A stretch of DNA of 64,000 nucleotides from a virus, in the IMG/VR virus record IMGVR_UViG_3300039190_000120, positions 32,324-96,323 of that record. The stretch is one strand, 5' to 3'. Positions 50,792 to 57,975 of the stretch are shown in pieces; position 1 is the first letter of the stretch, and the number at the start of each line of letters is the position of its first letter. Both the position numbers and the translations under genes were made by a program. The notes below the pieces were generated by a model that was given only the letters and a program-made list of their open reading frames with translations, had not been told where the DNA came from and ran no database searches.

Positions 50792-51276
50792 ATGATACGT
50801 AACTACCTCCCCTACAGTCACATCTTTGATGAAATTAGGTACCGGTGTCCCATCGGGTATGAGGTACTCAAGAGCTGCCCAATGCCCTCTCGTATCGAGA
50901 TGCGCGGGGCGAACTGGACGGTCCTCAATTGGGTATTCGACCGATCCGATACGATACGGAAGAGTTCGTAGTGAATATCTGCTTCATGCAAACAGACAGT
51001 GGTGAGATAAAGCCCCATTGGGAGGGCGAACCAGAGCCTGAAGACTGGCATCGTTCCAAAGATTATGAAGACCACGAGGCACTCATAAGAATGGTACGCC
51101 ACTACGCACGCCAAGACTCGGTGACAAAGCGGATACTACCAATGCCCGACGAAGTGGCTCGGGAGTTCTGGGAAGGACAGCCTCCCTTTAGCCTTCTTGT
51201 CCTGTCGACCTACGAGGTACTTCGTGCAGACGTCGGAGACAGCGGACCCTCAGTACACCAACTACGTCGATACTAG
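50792..51276 (+). pseudogene. Inverted MIRN-family member frameshifted by a 5-bp duplication
   Basis: The only plus-strand member: MIRNYLPYSHIFDEIRYRCP. The frame breaks at 50948-50957, a GATAC GATAC tandem. Removing one unit gives one 159-residue ORF that reads SDTEEFVVNICFMQTDSGEI across the junction and ends at 51276. Orientation suggests a local inversion. A ribosome site is not obvious. Confidence 0.72.
50948..50957. repeat. GATAC x2 tandem duplication
   Basis: A perfect 5-bp duplication that puts the host gene out of frame; one copy restores it. Confidence 0.75.
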
Positions 51277-51289
51277 GTTTGAGTAGTGT

Positions 51290-51620
51290 GGACCCTGTGC
51301 AGACAATGGAAGGGGCAGACCGGAGCATATCAACAGGACTGCAATACTTACGGGGACTTAGTTTGTTTCCCGAAAAAGGGTTGGCAATGAAGGACCTAGC
51401 CTCGGTGTGATCAGGAAAGTAGGTTGCCTCGAAGGTCCAACAGATGCCCTGATCTTGAGGCTCCGGGGAGGAGCCAGACCCAGCAAACAACCAGAGCACG
51501 GCTCGCGCTCTCATACTCAAGGTAGGAAGGTACGCCGTGATCAAGGGTTGGGGCAAAAGCCGGGAACCTCGAAGCGACCTCGTAGAGTAGGTTCCAGTAC
51601 GTGAAGTAGTTCTCAATCAA
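51290..51620 (-). pseudogene. MIRN-family member, TTG start and C4 frameshift
   Basis: Begins with TTG in place of ATG as IENYFTYWNLLYEV, in frame with the upstream member. One C removed from CTCCTCCCCGG continues the body as PEPQDQGICWTFEATYFPDH. The 3' end runs into the inverted plus-strand gene, so the original stop is not identifiable. Confidence 0.6.
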
Positions 51621-52069
51621 AACGGCGAAGACCACGTGGTCATAGAAGTCATAATCCGTCCAAAACTCACTGAGGACGAACCTGCCATTAGCGGAGAGGG
51701 GGACGGGTTGGAGTCCTTGTTCCTCAATACGATCACACAGGATGAAGATACCATCTGTGACCTGAGCTACCTCGTTGCGTACGAAGTTCCACCCGTTCTC
51801 GCTGATCCTGATCTTCTCGTAAGTGTATACCGTATGTGCACCATAGCCCTCTTGGAAGAGGATCTCCAGTGTCCATCTCCTCTCGTCTCTAGCGCCGATC
51901 TGATCGGGGTCACAAAAGCTCCAGTACGCAGTGAAGAACTGGTTCTCTAGGAGGCTTAAATCAGATGGCGGTACACCTCCCAACTCGTCCACTACGTATT
52001 TGACCCCGTGGACTTATGGCGGTACATATTGACAAGTGCAAATCCCTCTAGGTACCTTTCCTTAATCAT
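51617..52069 (-). pseudogene. MIRN-family member (MIKERYL), G4 frameshift and fusion
   Basis: MIKERYLEGFALVNMYRHKS stops early. One extra G in CACGGGGTC would continue as VKYVVDELGGVPPSDLSLLE. The body (RRWTLEILFQEGYGAHTVYT) then reads without a stop into the next member, producing a fused frame. Confidence 0.62.
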
Positions 52070-52176
52070 GCGAACTTCCTCTCTAACCTTGAGAGACGCA
52101 GGTCAATAAGACGCTGGCGTTGACCGCGGCCTGATTCATCCATCTTCAGCTTGTAACACCCATCCCGGATGCTATG

Positions 52177-52457
52177 CTATACAAACGTCTCTAGGTCGCG
52201 GACCTCGATGTGCTCTTCCTCATTGTGGTTGAGGACCCACTGAACTTCGTGTTGGTCATAGCGTAGCGGGTATAAGTAAGCACGATCCAGTAGTCCGGGT
52301 ACTCCCTGTCTTCGTAGATCCAGTAGATCGTAAACTCGGCCTCCTGAGAGATCCCACCAATGTCCGTAGGCACACCTAGAGTGCGGATCAATCCCGGAAT
52401 CACAGGGTCCAAAAGAGCCAGTGTCCTGTAGACCGGAAGATAGTTACGTATGCTCAT
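52177..52457 (-). pseudogene. MIRN-family member (MSIRNYL), one-base frameshift
   Basis: MSIRNYLPVYRTLALLDPVI to DYWIVLTYTR. A neighbouring frame gives the real end, RYDQHEVQWVLNHNEEEHIE to a TAG at 52177. The shift falls near TTATACCCGC. The length of 281 bases is consistent with one changed base. Confidence 0.65.
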
Positions 52458-52639
52458 ATCTTGGGATCCGGCCGGAGAAAAAATGGTCGTAGGTGCATCT
52501 CCACTCTATCCTCTGTGGCCGGGCCGGGGTCTAGGCTTCTGGAAGACATAAGAGGACCAACCCAGAAAGTCACGAAGGTAGGAGGTCCACCGGCACTTAG
52601 ATACAGGAGGTATTGTCTGTTGAACCAGTTGCGTATCAT
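52454..52639 (-). CDS. MIRN-family short member (61 residues)
   Basis: MIRNWFNRQYLLYLSAGGPP; intact frame with ATGA overlap to the next member. Shorter than typical, so it may be a degraded or minimal copy. Confidence 0.58.
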   Translation of the reverse strand: MIRNWFNRQYLLYLSAGGPPTFVTFWVGPLMSSRSLDPGPATEDRVEMHLRPFFLRPDPKI

Positions 52640-53120
52640 CCCAAAGCCTCCAAGATCTTAGCATGGGCGTCCTTATTGGGCTCCTGCTTAATACCTGAGG
52701 GACCACATAGGCGTCGGTGTGCAAGAACAGACTTCTTGAAGTCGGAGCCGTCCTCTATGAGCCGCCGCCTTTCTTCGACACTGCGATAGCCACGGGATAA
52801 GGCTCTCTGGAAATAGTGATAACCCTCTACCTTCCTGTCATGGGCCGGATTGAGGATCAAGGTGTAGACGTGGTGGACGTCCGTTCTCGCTTCCTCACCC
52901 TCGGTGAGGTCTACGAGCCGGACAAAACGATGCTAGCATCCTTTTCGGTGTACCGCCACAAGATAGCAATTGCATTGTCTATATCAGAGATGGCTGAGAA
53001 ATACCCGTAGCCCAGACACCAAGGGGACCCCAACGTCGAGATGTACTCCTCCCATAACAAGGGGTGGCGGTCGAGCAGAGGACCTACGACATAATAGAGG
53101 GGTGAGGTGTCGAGTATCAT
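52636..53120 (-). pseudogene. MIRN-like member (MILDTSPL), T4 frameshift
   Basis: MILDTSPLYYVVGPLLDRHP up to EKDASI. One T added to ATCGTTTTGTCC gives VFVRLVDLTEGEEARTDVHH and an in-frame end KDAHAKILEALG at 52636. The restored length is 161 residues. Confidence 0.65.
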
Positions 53121-53518
53121 GTGAGGAACCTCTTTATGGACCCCAGCGTGTTGAGGTTGTAGGAGGGAATCATCTTACCGTACTCAGTGAGTGGGGGCGC
53201 TGCATCCAAAAAGGCATCGAGACCTACACACGTATTATTCTCGGTACTAGTACGTAGACCTTTGTTGTCGTACTCACGGTTCTCTATCCCCAAGATGATG
53301 GTCCCGTCAAGGTAGAGTCGGCAATTGTGGTCGAAAGGGACTCGAAGATGTAGAGAACCATGACGTGGTGAGTACCACCGTCTGCCTCAGGGTCCTGATT
53401 GACAGAGAGGATACACACGTAGTTGACCGTACGTCTGGAAGATAGGACCACCCATAGAGGCCCATCTCGACAGGAGGATACAACAAACCTCGTGATGGAG
53501 GAAGAAATTGCGTATCAT
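53117..53518 (-). pseudogene. MIRN-family member with two frameshifts
   Basis: MIRNFFLHHEVCCILLSRWA, then TVNYVCILSVNQDPEADGGT in a second frame and RVPFDHNCRLYLDGTIILGI in a third, ending LGSIKRFLT. The shifts compensate in total length, but stops lie between them. Confidence 0.6.
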
Positions 53519-53946
53519 AACAGGAACTCACGCTCGATTCGACCCATCATTGACAAGTCGTAGGACGGCTCGATCCTCTTGAACTTCTCGGGCATCGGGT
53601 CGCACGCTCAGGCCGAGGGTGCACCTCTCCCGCACCAAACTCTCGCTTCCGACTGTGCTTAACACGTCCCCAACGACCATCATAGACACGAAGCTCTCGT
53701 ATGTGCCTCACACGTCCAGAGGGCCACAAAAAGGTCTTGTACTCCCAGAGGCTATCCTCCGACTCAAATTGGTGGGCCACGAATACCGAATCCTCGACGA
53801 TACTAATGATGCGAGGCTAGGCTAGGCGAGGCGAGGCGAGGTCGGCCCATCACCTTGAAGATCGTGCCCGTGCCCGTGCCCAGCGAAGGCCACTTCTCTA
53901 TCAGGCCCTGACAGATGGAGTAGTGATAGAGGTAATTGCGTATCAT
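53515..53946 (-). pseudogene. MIRN-family member disrupted by a 6x5-bp repeat
   Basis: MIRNYLYHYSICQGLIEKWP is followed by GTGTGT (three in-frame GGGCAC hexamers), then six pentamers at 53812-53841. Collapsing to one pentamer gives GRPRIISIVEDSVFVAHQFE in one frame. A second lesion lies before the real end FKRIEPSYDLSMMGRIEREF. Confidence 0.7.
53812..53841. repeat. Pentanucleotide tandem array (CGAGG/CTAGG x6)
   Basis: Six units CGAGG, CTAGG, CTAGG, CGAGG, CGAGG, CGAGG on the plus strand. Six copies are out of frame; one copy restores the gene. Confidence 0.85.
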
Positions 53947-53950
53947 GCTC

Positions 53951-54215
53951 TCAGATACCTTCTATTACGGCGTAAGCAGTATCCAGTGCGTCACGTGGCT
54001 CTACATCTGTTCCCTCCACATCAGCATAGAGAGCTGCTGTCTCCCTGTGTAGCACAAAGGACATAAAGAAGGGAGGCCCACTGTACGTACCGGTGTGGTA
54101 AGACCACGTGATAATGAAGTAGTCCCCCTCTTGTGGGCAGACCTCCACGGCCTCACGGCCCCACGGCCTCGAAGAACTCCGTAAGCAGGGGTCCCAATTG
54201 CTCAGTGTCTACCAT
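53951..54215 (-). pseudogene. Small gene disrupted by a 3x8-bp repeat
   Basis: MVDTEQLGPLLTEFFEAV, then three octamers (54146-54169). With one copy the frame reads FEAVEVCPQEGDYFIITWSY to the stop at 53951, an 82-residue product. Confidence 0.72.
54146..54169. repeat. Octanucleotide tandem array (CACGGCCY x3)
   Basis: CACGGCCT, CACGGCCC, CACGGCCT. Two extra copies add 16 bases and break the frame. Confidence 0.85.
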
Positions 54216-54525
54216 TCAGCACTCTCTATCATTCCGTACAGGGCGTGCACAGCATCCCACGACTTCTTATAGGGATACCTACGCCTTTCTGCTACAGATC
54301 GCCAAGCCTTCATCGAACCATCTGACCTGTCAATCTCGAACACAAGGTACTTCATATGCGTACCACCTCTTCGAGAGACTGCTGGCGTACAGAGAAACAC
54401 GGGTCCTCTTCTGTCTCCCTCTCCCATTCGATATGCTCGAAGCGAAGGCACAGGGTAGCTTAGCTCGTCATTGAGGTGAGGTGCGGTGCGGTGCGGTGCC
54501 ATACTGTAAGGTTACGTATCGGCAT
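54209..54525 (-). pseudogene. MIRN-family member (MPIRNLT) disrupted by a pentamer array
   Basis: MPIRNLTVWH, then the array 54471-54500. Removing four units gives TVWHLNDELSYPVPSLRAYR and a 98-residue ORF ending KKSWDAVHALYGMIESAEW. A shorter product from the ATG at 54355 is possible. Confidence 0.7.
54471..54500. repeat. Pentanucleotide tandem array (GTGCG-type, 6 units)
   Basis: Units TTGAG, GTGAG, GTGCG x3, GTGCC on the plus strand. Confidence 0.82.
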
Positions 54526-54526
54526 C

Positions 54527-54733
54527 TTAGAGCGCCTTGCATTCGGAGAGATTGATACCGTGCTTCACAGCTTGTCCCTCTACGTCTGTACCTGCATAGA
54601 GAAAGGCCGCATCATCGAAGACCCAATTGGACCCTCCCGTACCGGACTGCCACACATGAAGGTAGCCCTCTGAGGTACTCCCCTTGTTGCGTGTCACGAA
54701 TACGAGGGGCTCTGAAACACGCAGATGACGCAT
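54527..54733 (-). CDS. Unknown 68-residue protein
   Basis: MRHLRVSEPLVFVTRNKGST; an AAGGAAG site supports this ATG, and an in-frame ATG lies at 54763. FDDAAFLYAGTDVEGQAVKH resembles AALYADVEGTDVEPRDALDT in the 53951-54215 product, so the two are probably diverged paralogs. Confidence 0.6.
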   Translation of the reverse strand: MRHLRVSEPLVFVTRNKGSTSEGYLHVWQSGTGGSNWVFDDAAFLYAGTDVEGQAVKHGINLSECKAL

Positions 54734-54771
54734 GTGGTCTTCCTTCTCCTCTATGTCCTGCATGGCTAGGG

Positions 54772-54813
54772 CTAGGTCTAGGTCTAGGTCTAGGTCTAGG
54801 TCTAGGTCTAGGT
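54772..54813. repeat. Hexanucleotide array (CTAGGT x7)
   Basis: Seven perfect CTAGGT units flanked by near copies, just upstream of the 54733/54763 start. Telomere-like in look, but here a microsatellite in a leader region. Confidence 0.92.
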
Positions 54814-55060
54814 AAGAGATAAGACCTGCTGCAGATAAAGACGATAGCTTATATTAGCTATGACCCCCGGTATGATTCGGTCCCCTTGTGTCCTTCGTGC
54901 CATTCGTTATGCCTCTTGTTGGTTAGTTCCTGTGTAACCACTCCTATATACCACAAAGGACGTAATAAGCGGGGTATTTATGTGGGGTCCTACGGGTATT
55001 TTAAGGGGGTTTTATTTGACCCCTTGCAGGAAGGAGTTGTGAGAGGGGGTCGCGGTCGAG
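54814..55060. other. Non-coding region, no gene recognised
   Basis: No supported CDS. A TATATA preceded by GTGG on the minus strand (about 54943-54952) is a possible weak -10. GC-poor and GC-rich patches alternate. Confidence 0.4.
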
Positions 55061-55218
55061 GGAAGGGTTGAGCTAGAGGTCAAGAACCCATATCAGAAGG
55101 GCGTGAGAGGCCGATTATCGTCCTGTGACGGAGATCAAAGGAAGGGTTGAGCTAGAGGTCAAGAACCCATATCAGAAGGGCGTGAGAGGCCGATTATCGT
55201 CCTGTGACGGAGATCAAA
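55061..55218. repeat. 79-bp perfect tandem duplication
   Basis: Copy 1 is 55061-55139 and copy 2 is 55140-55218, identical throughout, followed by a short partial third start. Non-coding. Ends next to the ATAATCC element. Confidence 0.93.
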
Positions 55219-55225
55219 GGATTAT
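55212..55225 (-). promoter_or_regulatory. ATAATCC-TTTGATC element
   Basis: Fourth copy of the element seen at virion genes, here at the right end of the 79-bp repeat and next to an A-rich stretch (55264-55305). It may mark a promoter or replication-related site. Confidence 0.3.
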
Positions 55226-55340
55226 TGATAAGGCGTCATATGTACCGGGCATTCGGATCTGACGAAACAAAAATCCAGAAAAATAATTTCAAAAAAATAA
55301 AATATTGCTTGACAACAGATTCAAAATGTGGAGGACGGTA

Positions 55341-55571
55341 TTAGTGATCGAGATCAAGGCCGGGAATCATGTGCAGGAGATCCTCAGTGACTTCGGCATC
55401 GTGGGTAAGCAGGAGAGGCTGATCATAGGTCCTAGTGATCTCCCCCTTACTGAGGATGATCACCTCGAACTCGTCTGTCTTACTCCGGTCCGTCTGAATC
55501 CAGACCTTGGAGTCGAGGTAGTGATCAGGGATCTTGTCGAGTTGCTCTTTAAGGTCACGCCAAGTGAACAT
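55341..55571 (-). CDS. LPEHYL-motif short protein
   Basis: A 76-residue protein, MFTWRDLKEQLDKIPDHYLD, related at its N-terminus to the 46966-47649 protein. It ends before the AT-rich region. Confidence 0.66.
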   Translation of the reverse strand: MFTWRDLKEQLDKIPDHYLDSKVWIQTDRSKTDEFEVIILSKGEITRTYDQPLLLTHDAEVTEDLLHMIPGLDLDH

Positions 55572-55587
55572 AGGTATTCTCCATTTG

Positions 55588-56044
55588 TCAGGTCCACCAG
55601 CAGCCCATGACGGAAACTGCTTTCTGGAGCTGGGTGTGTGGGGTTAACGCATTAGGTGGTGGATTAGTATTTCCGGCCCGGCTCTCATAGAGAGAGAAGT
55701 AGTCTTGCCACGATCCCCGTGTGTACCAGAGATACAGATCGAAGGTCGTGCGTTGAGCTTCCGGGTTATTGGTATCTTCGGCTTCGCACCACTCGACGTA
55801 CTCTTTGAATTTGAGTGGGCCTCCATATGTTCCTCGTCCACTCTGTGTTAACGAGGCACGTGAACACAGAGTGGAAAGCGACGTGATCACAATCGTAGAG
55901 GCGGCCATCCTCTTCAAGAGCCGGGATCGTCAGTTGGTTGCCTTCTATCATATCTAGCGTGGGCCGAAGAAGAAGTCGAAGTGACGGTGAGATTGGTAAA
56001 GGTTCTGCCAAGCCAAGTGGCAGGGTACAGGACGTATTGCTCAT
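55588..56044 (-). pseudogene. Array member with frameshift at a hairpin
   Basis: Starts at 56044 as MSNTSCTLPLGLAEPLPISP, overlapping the previous stop (TAATG). Near HSVFTCLV the frame moves to GRGTYGGPLKFKEYVEWCEA and ends ALTPHTQLQKAVSVMGCWWT. The switch lies in a perfect 12-bp inverted repeat (55849-55885 area). Confidence 0.62.
55849..55885. repeat. Inverted repeat, 12-bp arms, 13-nt loop
   Basis: CCACTCTGTGTT and AACACAGAGTGG around AACGAGGCACGTG-type loop, inside the disrupted gene. Approximate limits. Confidence 0.75.
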
Positions 56045-56340
56045 TACGCAAATGAAGCAAGCCAAGGTTGGGGGTACATATCTCGATACGTGTGGTGGTC
56101 CGGGGTTTGTTGAGTGAACGTGGTGTTGAACGAGAAGGGATTGTCTTCGGGCTTCTCTAACTGGAGGGTGAAGAGCCAGAGATAGCCAGTATGTGGGTCC
56201 TCGAAGGTCCAGTGGAGTTTGAGCTGATGGTCATCCGGGTACAGGGACGTAAACGAGAAGGGATGCCTGAGCTGATCCCACCATTTCGTAGTGGGGAAGT
56301 AGGAGAAGAAGGTACCTAGCTGGAAGCGTTCCTGAATCAT
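56044..56340 (-). CDS. MIRN-family protein (MIQERFQ)
   Basis: A 98-residue open frame, MIQERFQLGTFFSYFPTTKW, with LKLHWTFEDPHTGYLWLFTL (a clear W-x-F strand pair). The end PQPWLASFA resembles KQPWLAYPQW in the next member, which continues further, so this copy may be truncated. Confidence 0.65.
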   Translation of the reverse strand: MIQERFQLGTFFSYFPTTKWWDQLRHPFSFTSLYPDDHQLKLHWTFEDPHTGYLWLFTLQLEKPEDNPFSFNTTFTQQTPDHHTYRDMYPQPWLASFA

Positions 56341-56365
56341 GCGAAGGTCCTCATGCGAAGGTCCT
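56338..56365. repeat. 14-bp tandem duplication
   Basis: CATGCGAAGGTCCT twice plus eight further matching bases, covering the stop/start overlap of two array members. Confidence 0.85.
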
Positions 56366-56743
56366 CATGCGAGCTTGGTGTCATCCCTCTGTGGTGTGCA
56401 GGTCTGGGGGTTGAAAGCATTGTTGAACCTGAGGAGCCACTGTGGGTAAGCAAGCCACGGCTGCTTTAGATTATCTGAGCTGCGGCTGTAAGCAAAGTCA
56501 GGGGCTTCCTCGTAAGGATCATCTGCCTTAGGGGACCATGAAGGTCCAGACCGGCCAGAAGGAGGGAGCTGAATCAGTCACCTGAATGAAGGTCCAGATG
56601 AACTGGTAGACGTGGCAGGTATAGAGACGCCGGTATGTCCAGTTCGTCATATCGAAGGGGACGGCTGGTACAGCTTTCCTGATCAAGGGGTGTAACTGGT
56701 AATTGCACAGAGCGTACCCCGTGTGATGTAGGTCACGAATCAT
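56365..56743 (-). pseudogene. MIRN-family member (MIRDLHH), C4 frameshift
   Basis: MIRDLHHTGYALCNYQLHPL to FWPVWTFMV. One C removed from GTCCCCTAAGG gives PKADDPYEEAPDFAYSRSSD and the end RFNNAFNPQTCTPQRDDTKL. Restored length 125 residues. Confidence 0.68.
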
Positions 56744-57092
56744 GCTTCTTCCCTCTGATGTGATTCTGTAAGGCGCGTGCCCACCTCATGGAGCCTACCT
56801 CATGGAAAGCGCTGTAGGGAGGGTCAGCCGAATAGAAGCCCATCTCGAAGTCACCCCAAGACTCCGGGCTCTTGAGCAGCCGGAAGGAGAAACACATCTC
56901 GGGATAGTTGACCCCGTTGTAGAAGTGGGTACCCCCTGATAAGGTGAAGTTCCACTGGAGGACAACCATTCCGTCCTCTGTTACCCTCTTGTCATCGGGT
57001 GGGGCCGTAATTTGTTCGAGGACCTTGCGTACGTACCCCGTCTGAGCGTAGGAGGGGAGCGTAGAGTATATCCAGCGATTACTGATTGGCAT
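56733..57092 (-). CDS. MIRN-family protein (MPISNRW)
   Basis: A 119-residue intact member, MPISNRWIYSTLPSYAQTGY, with VVLQWNFTLSGGTHFYNGVN and CFSFRLLKSPESWGDFEMGF. Ends KKHDS over the next cassette. It is the clearest intact member in the right half. Confidence 0.7.
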   Translation of the reverse strand: MPISNRWIYSTLPSYAQTGYVRKVLEQITAPPDDKRVTEDGMVVLQWNFTLSGGTHFYNGVNYPEMCFSFRLLKSPESWGDFEMGFYSADPPYSAFHEVGSMRWARALQNHIRGKKHDS

Positions 57093-57426
57093 TGTAATCC
57101 CCCGGTCTGATCCACTGCTCTTCTTCGTTCGTGAGACGCCACCAATGGAGCCAGTTCCTACTGGAGATACACTTGACGGTATCGTAATTCTCACCCACCC
57201 GGCCCTCCAGATACAGAGGGCGCTCGTTATGCTTGTACTTACGGAGGGCGAAATGAGAGACTTCATCTCTATTTGGATTCTTGAATAGCCAGACGAGATC
57301 AACGCACTCCGACGCCTGCTGTACGTAGGTAGGGGGCCTCAGTAGCTTCGAGAGTATAGCCTAGCCTAGCCTCACCGCACGTGAAGGCTATGAGGTCCTC
57401 AAGTGTATGATGTAGTTACGTATCAT
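57079..57426 (-). pseudogene. MIRN-family member with one-base loss and pentamer expansion
   Basis: MIRNYIIHLRTS then stop. Adding one C after TAC gives HHTLEDLIAFTCGEA; collapsing the 57357-57371 array to one unit continues as ILSKLLRPPTYVQQASECVD to NANQ at 57079. Two lesions in one gene. Confidence 0.65.
57357..57371. repeat. Pentanucleotide array (TAGCC x3)
   Basis: Three perfect TAGCC units on the plus strand. Confidence 0.8.
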
Positions 57427-57975
57427 CTAGAGGGACTCGAAGAGCGCCTTATTGTAGTCACCAAAGCTACCGTCAACCAGCTCTTGAGGTGTGACCCACT
57501 TGACGACGCCCTCTTCCTCGCTCCCTAGCTCGCCTTCGTAGGTGGTGACGAGGTAGGTGATGCAGTCAAAGCCCGTGTTGGGAGCTGAGAAGACCGCAAC
57601 AAAGCCGGAACCTGTGAGGCCCGTCTCTTCTTTCAGCTCCCGCTTGGCAGCTTGGATCGGAGACTCTCCGGGCAGTCCGAAGTCAGTAGGGTCGTCCTTA
57701 CGTGAGACACCCAACACCTTGTAATTCCTGTCCCGGATAAAGATGGTGACAGCGAGGTCCTTGTCTTCGCTCTCGATCTTACCCTCTTCACGCAAAATAT
57801 CCAACCCCTGAAGGTAAGCGAGGGTGAACATACCGTCCTCTCTCTCAGGGAAGTGAGAGCGGAACATCTCGTAGTCCTCCTGAGAGGGGTAGAGGTACGA
57901 GTCCTCTCGGTACAGGTAGTTGGTATGCGCCGTATCCACCCCAAACTGAAGGATTGCGTTTCTCTTTACGCCCAT
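57427..57975 (-). CDS. Nudix hydrolase-like protein
   Basis: A 182-residue protein with a Nudix box, FGLPGESPIQAAKRELKEET followed by GLTG: E-x7-RELKEETGL is intact while the N-terminal Gly spacing is shortened. Nudix enzymes cleave nucleoside diphosphate derivatives; some phage members remove RNA caps or sanitise nucleotides. An N-terminal ~75-residue extension precedes the domain. Confidence 0.82.
   Translation of the reverse strand: MGVKRNAILQFGVDTAHTNYLYREDSYLYPSQEDYEMFRSHFPEREDGMFTLAYLQGLDILREEGKIESEDKDLAVTIFIRDRNYKVLGVSRKDDPTDFGLPGESPIQAAKRELKEETGLTGSGFVAVFSAPNTGFDCITYLVTTYEGELGSEEEGVVKWVTPQELVDGSFGDYNKALFESL

Noticed and set aside
54772-54813. CTAGGT x7 as a linear-genome telomere
   Set aside because: It is internal, on one side of a small gene, only 42 bp long and of the same slippage type as other short repeats; no hairpin end or protelomerase was seen.
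54886-55071. Plus-strand ORF of 61 residues in the non-coding stretch
   Set aside because: No ribosome site, low-complexity basic C-terminus (GGRGRGKG) and it runs into the 79-bp repeat; probably chance.
28633-57426. MIRNYF start as a signal peptide or membrane anchor
   Set aside because: Only 6-8 conserved residues, with Arg/Asn inside and no following hydrophobic stretch of 15 or more residues in most members.
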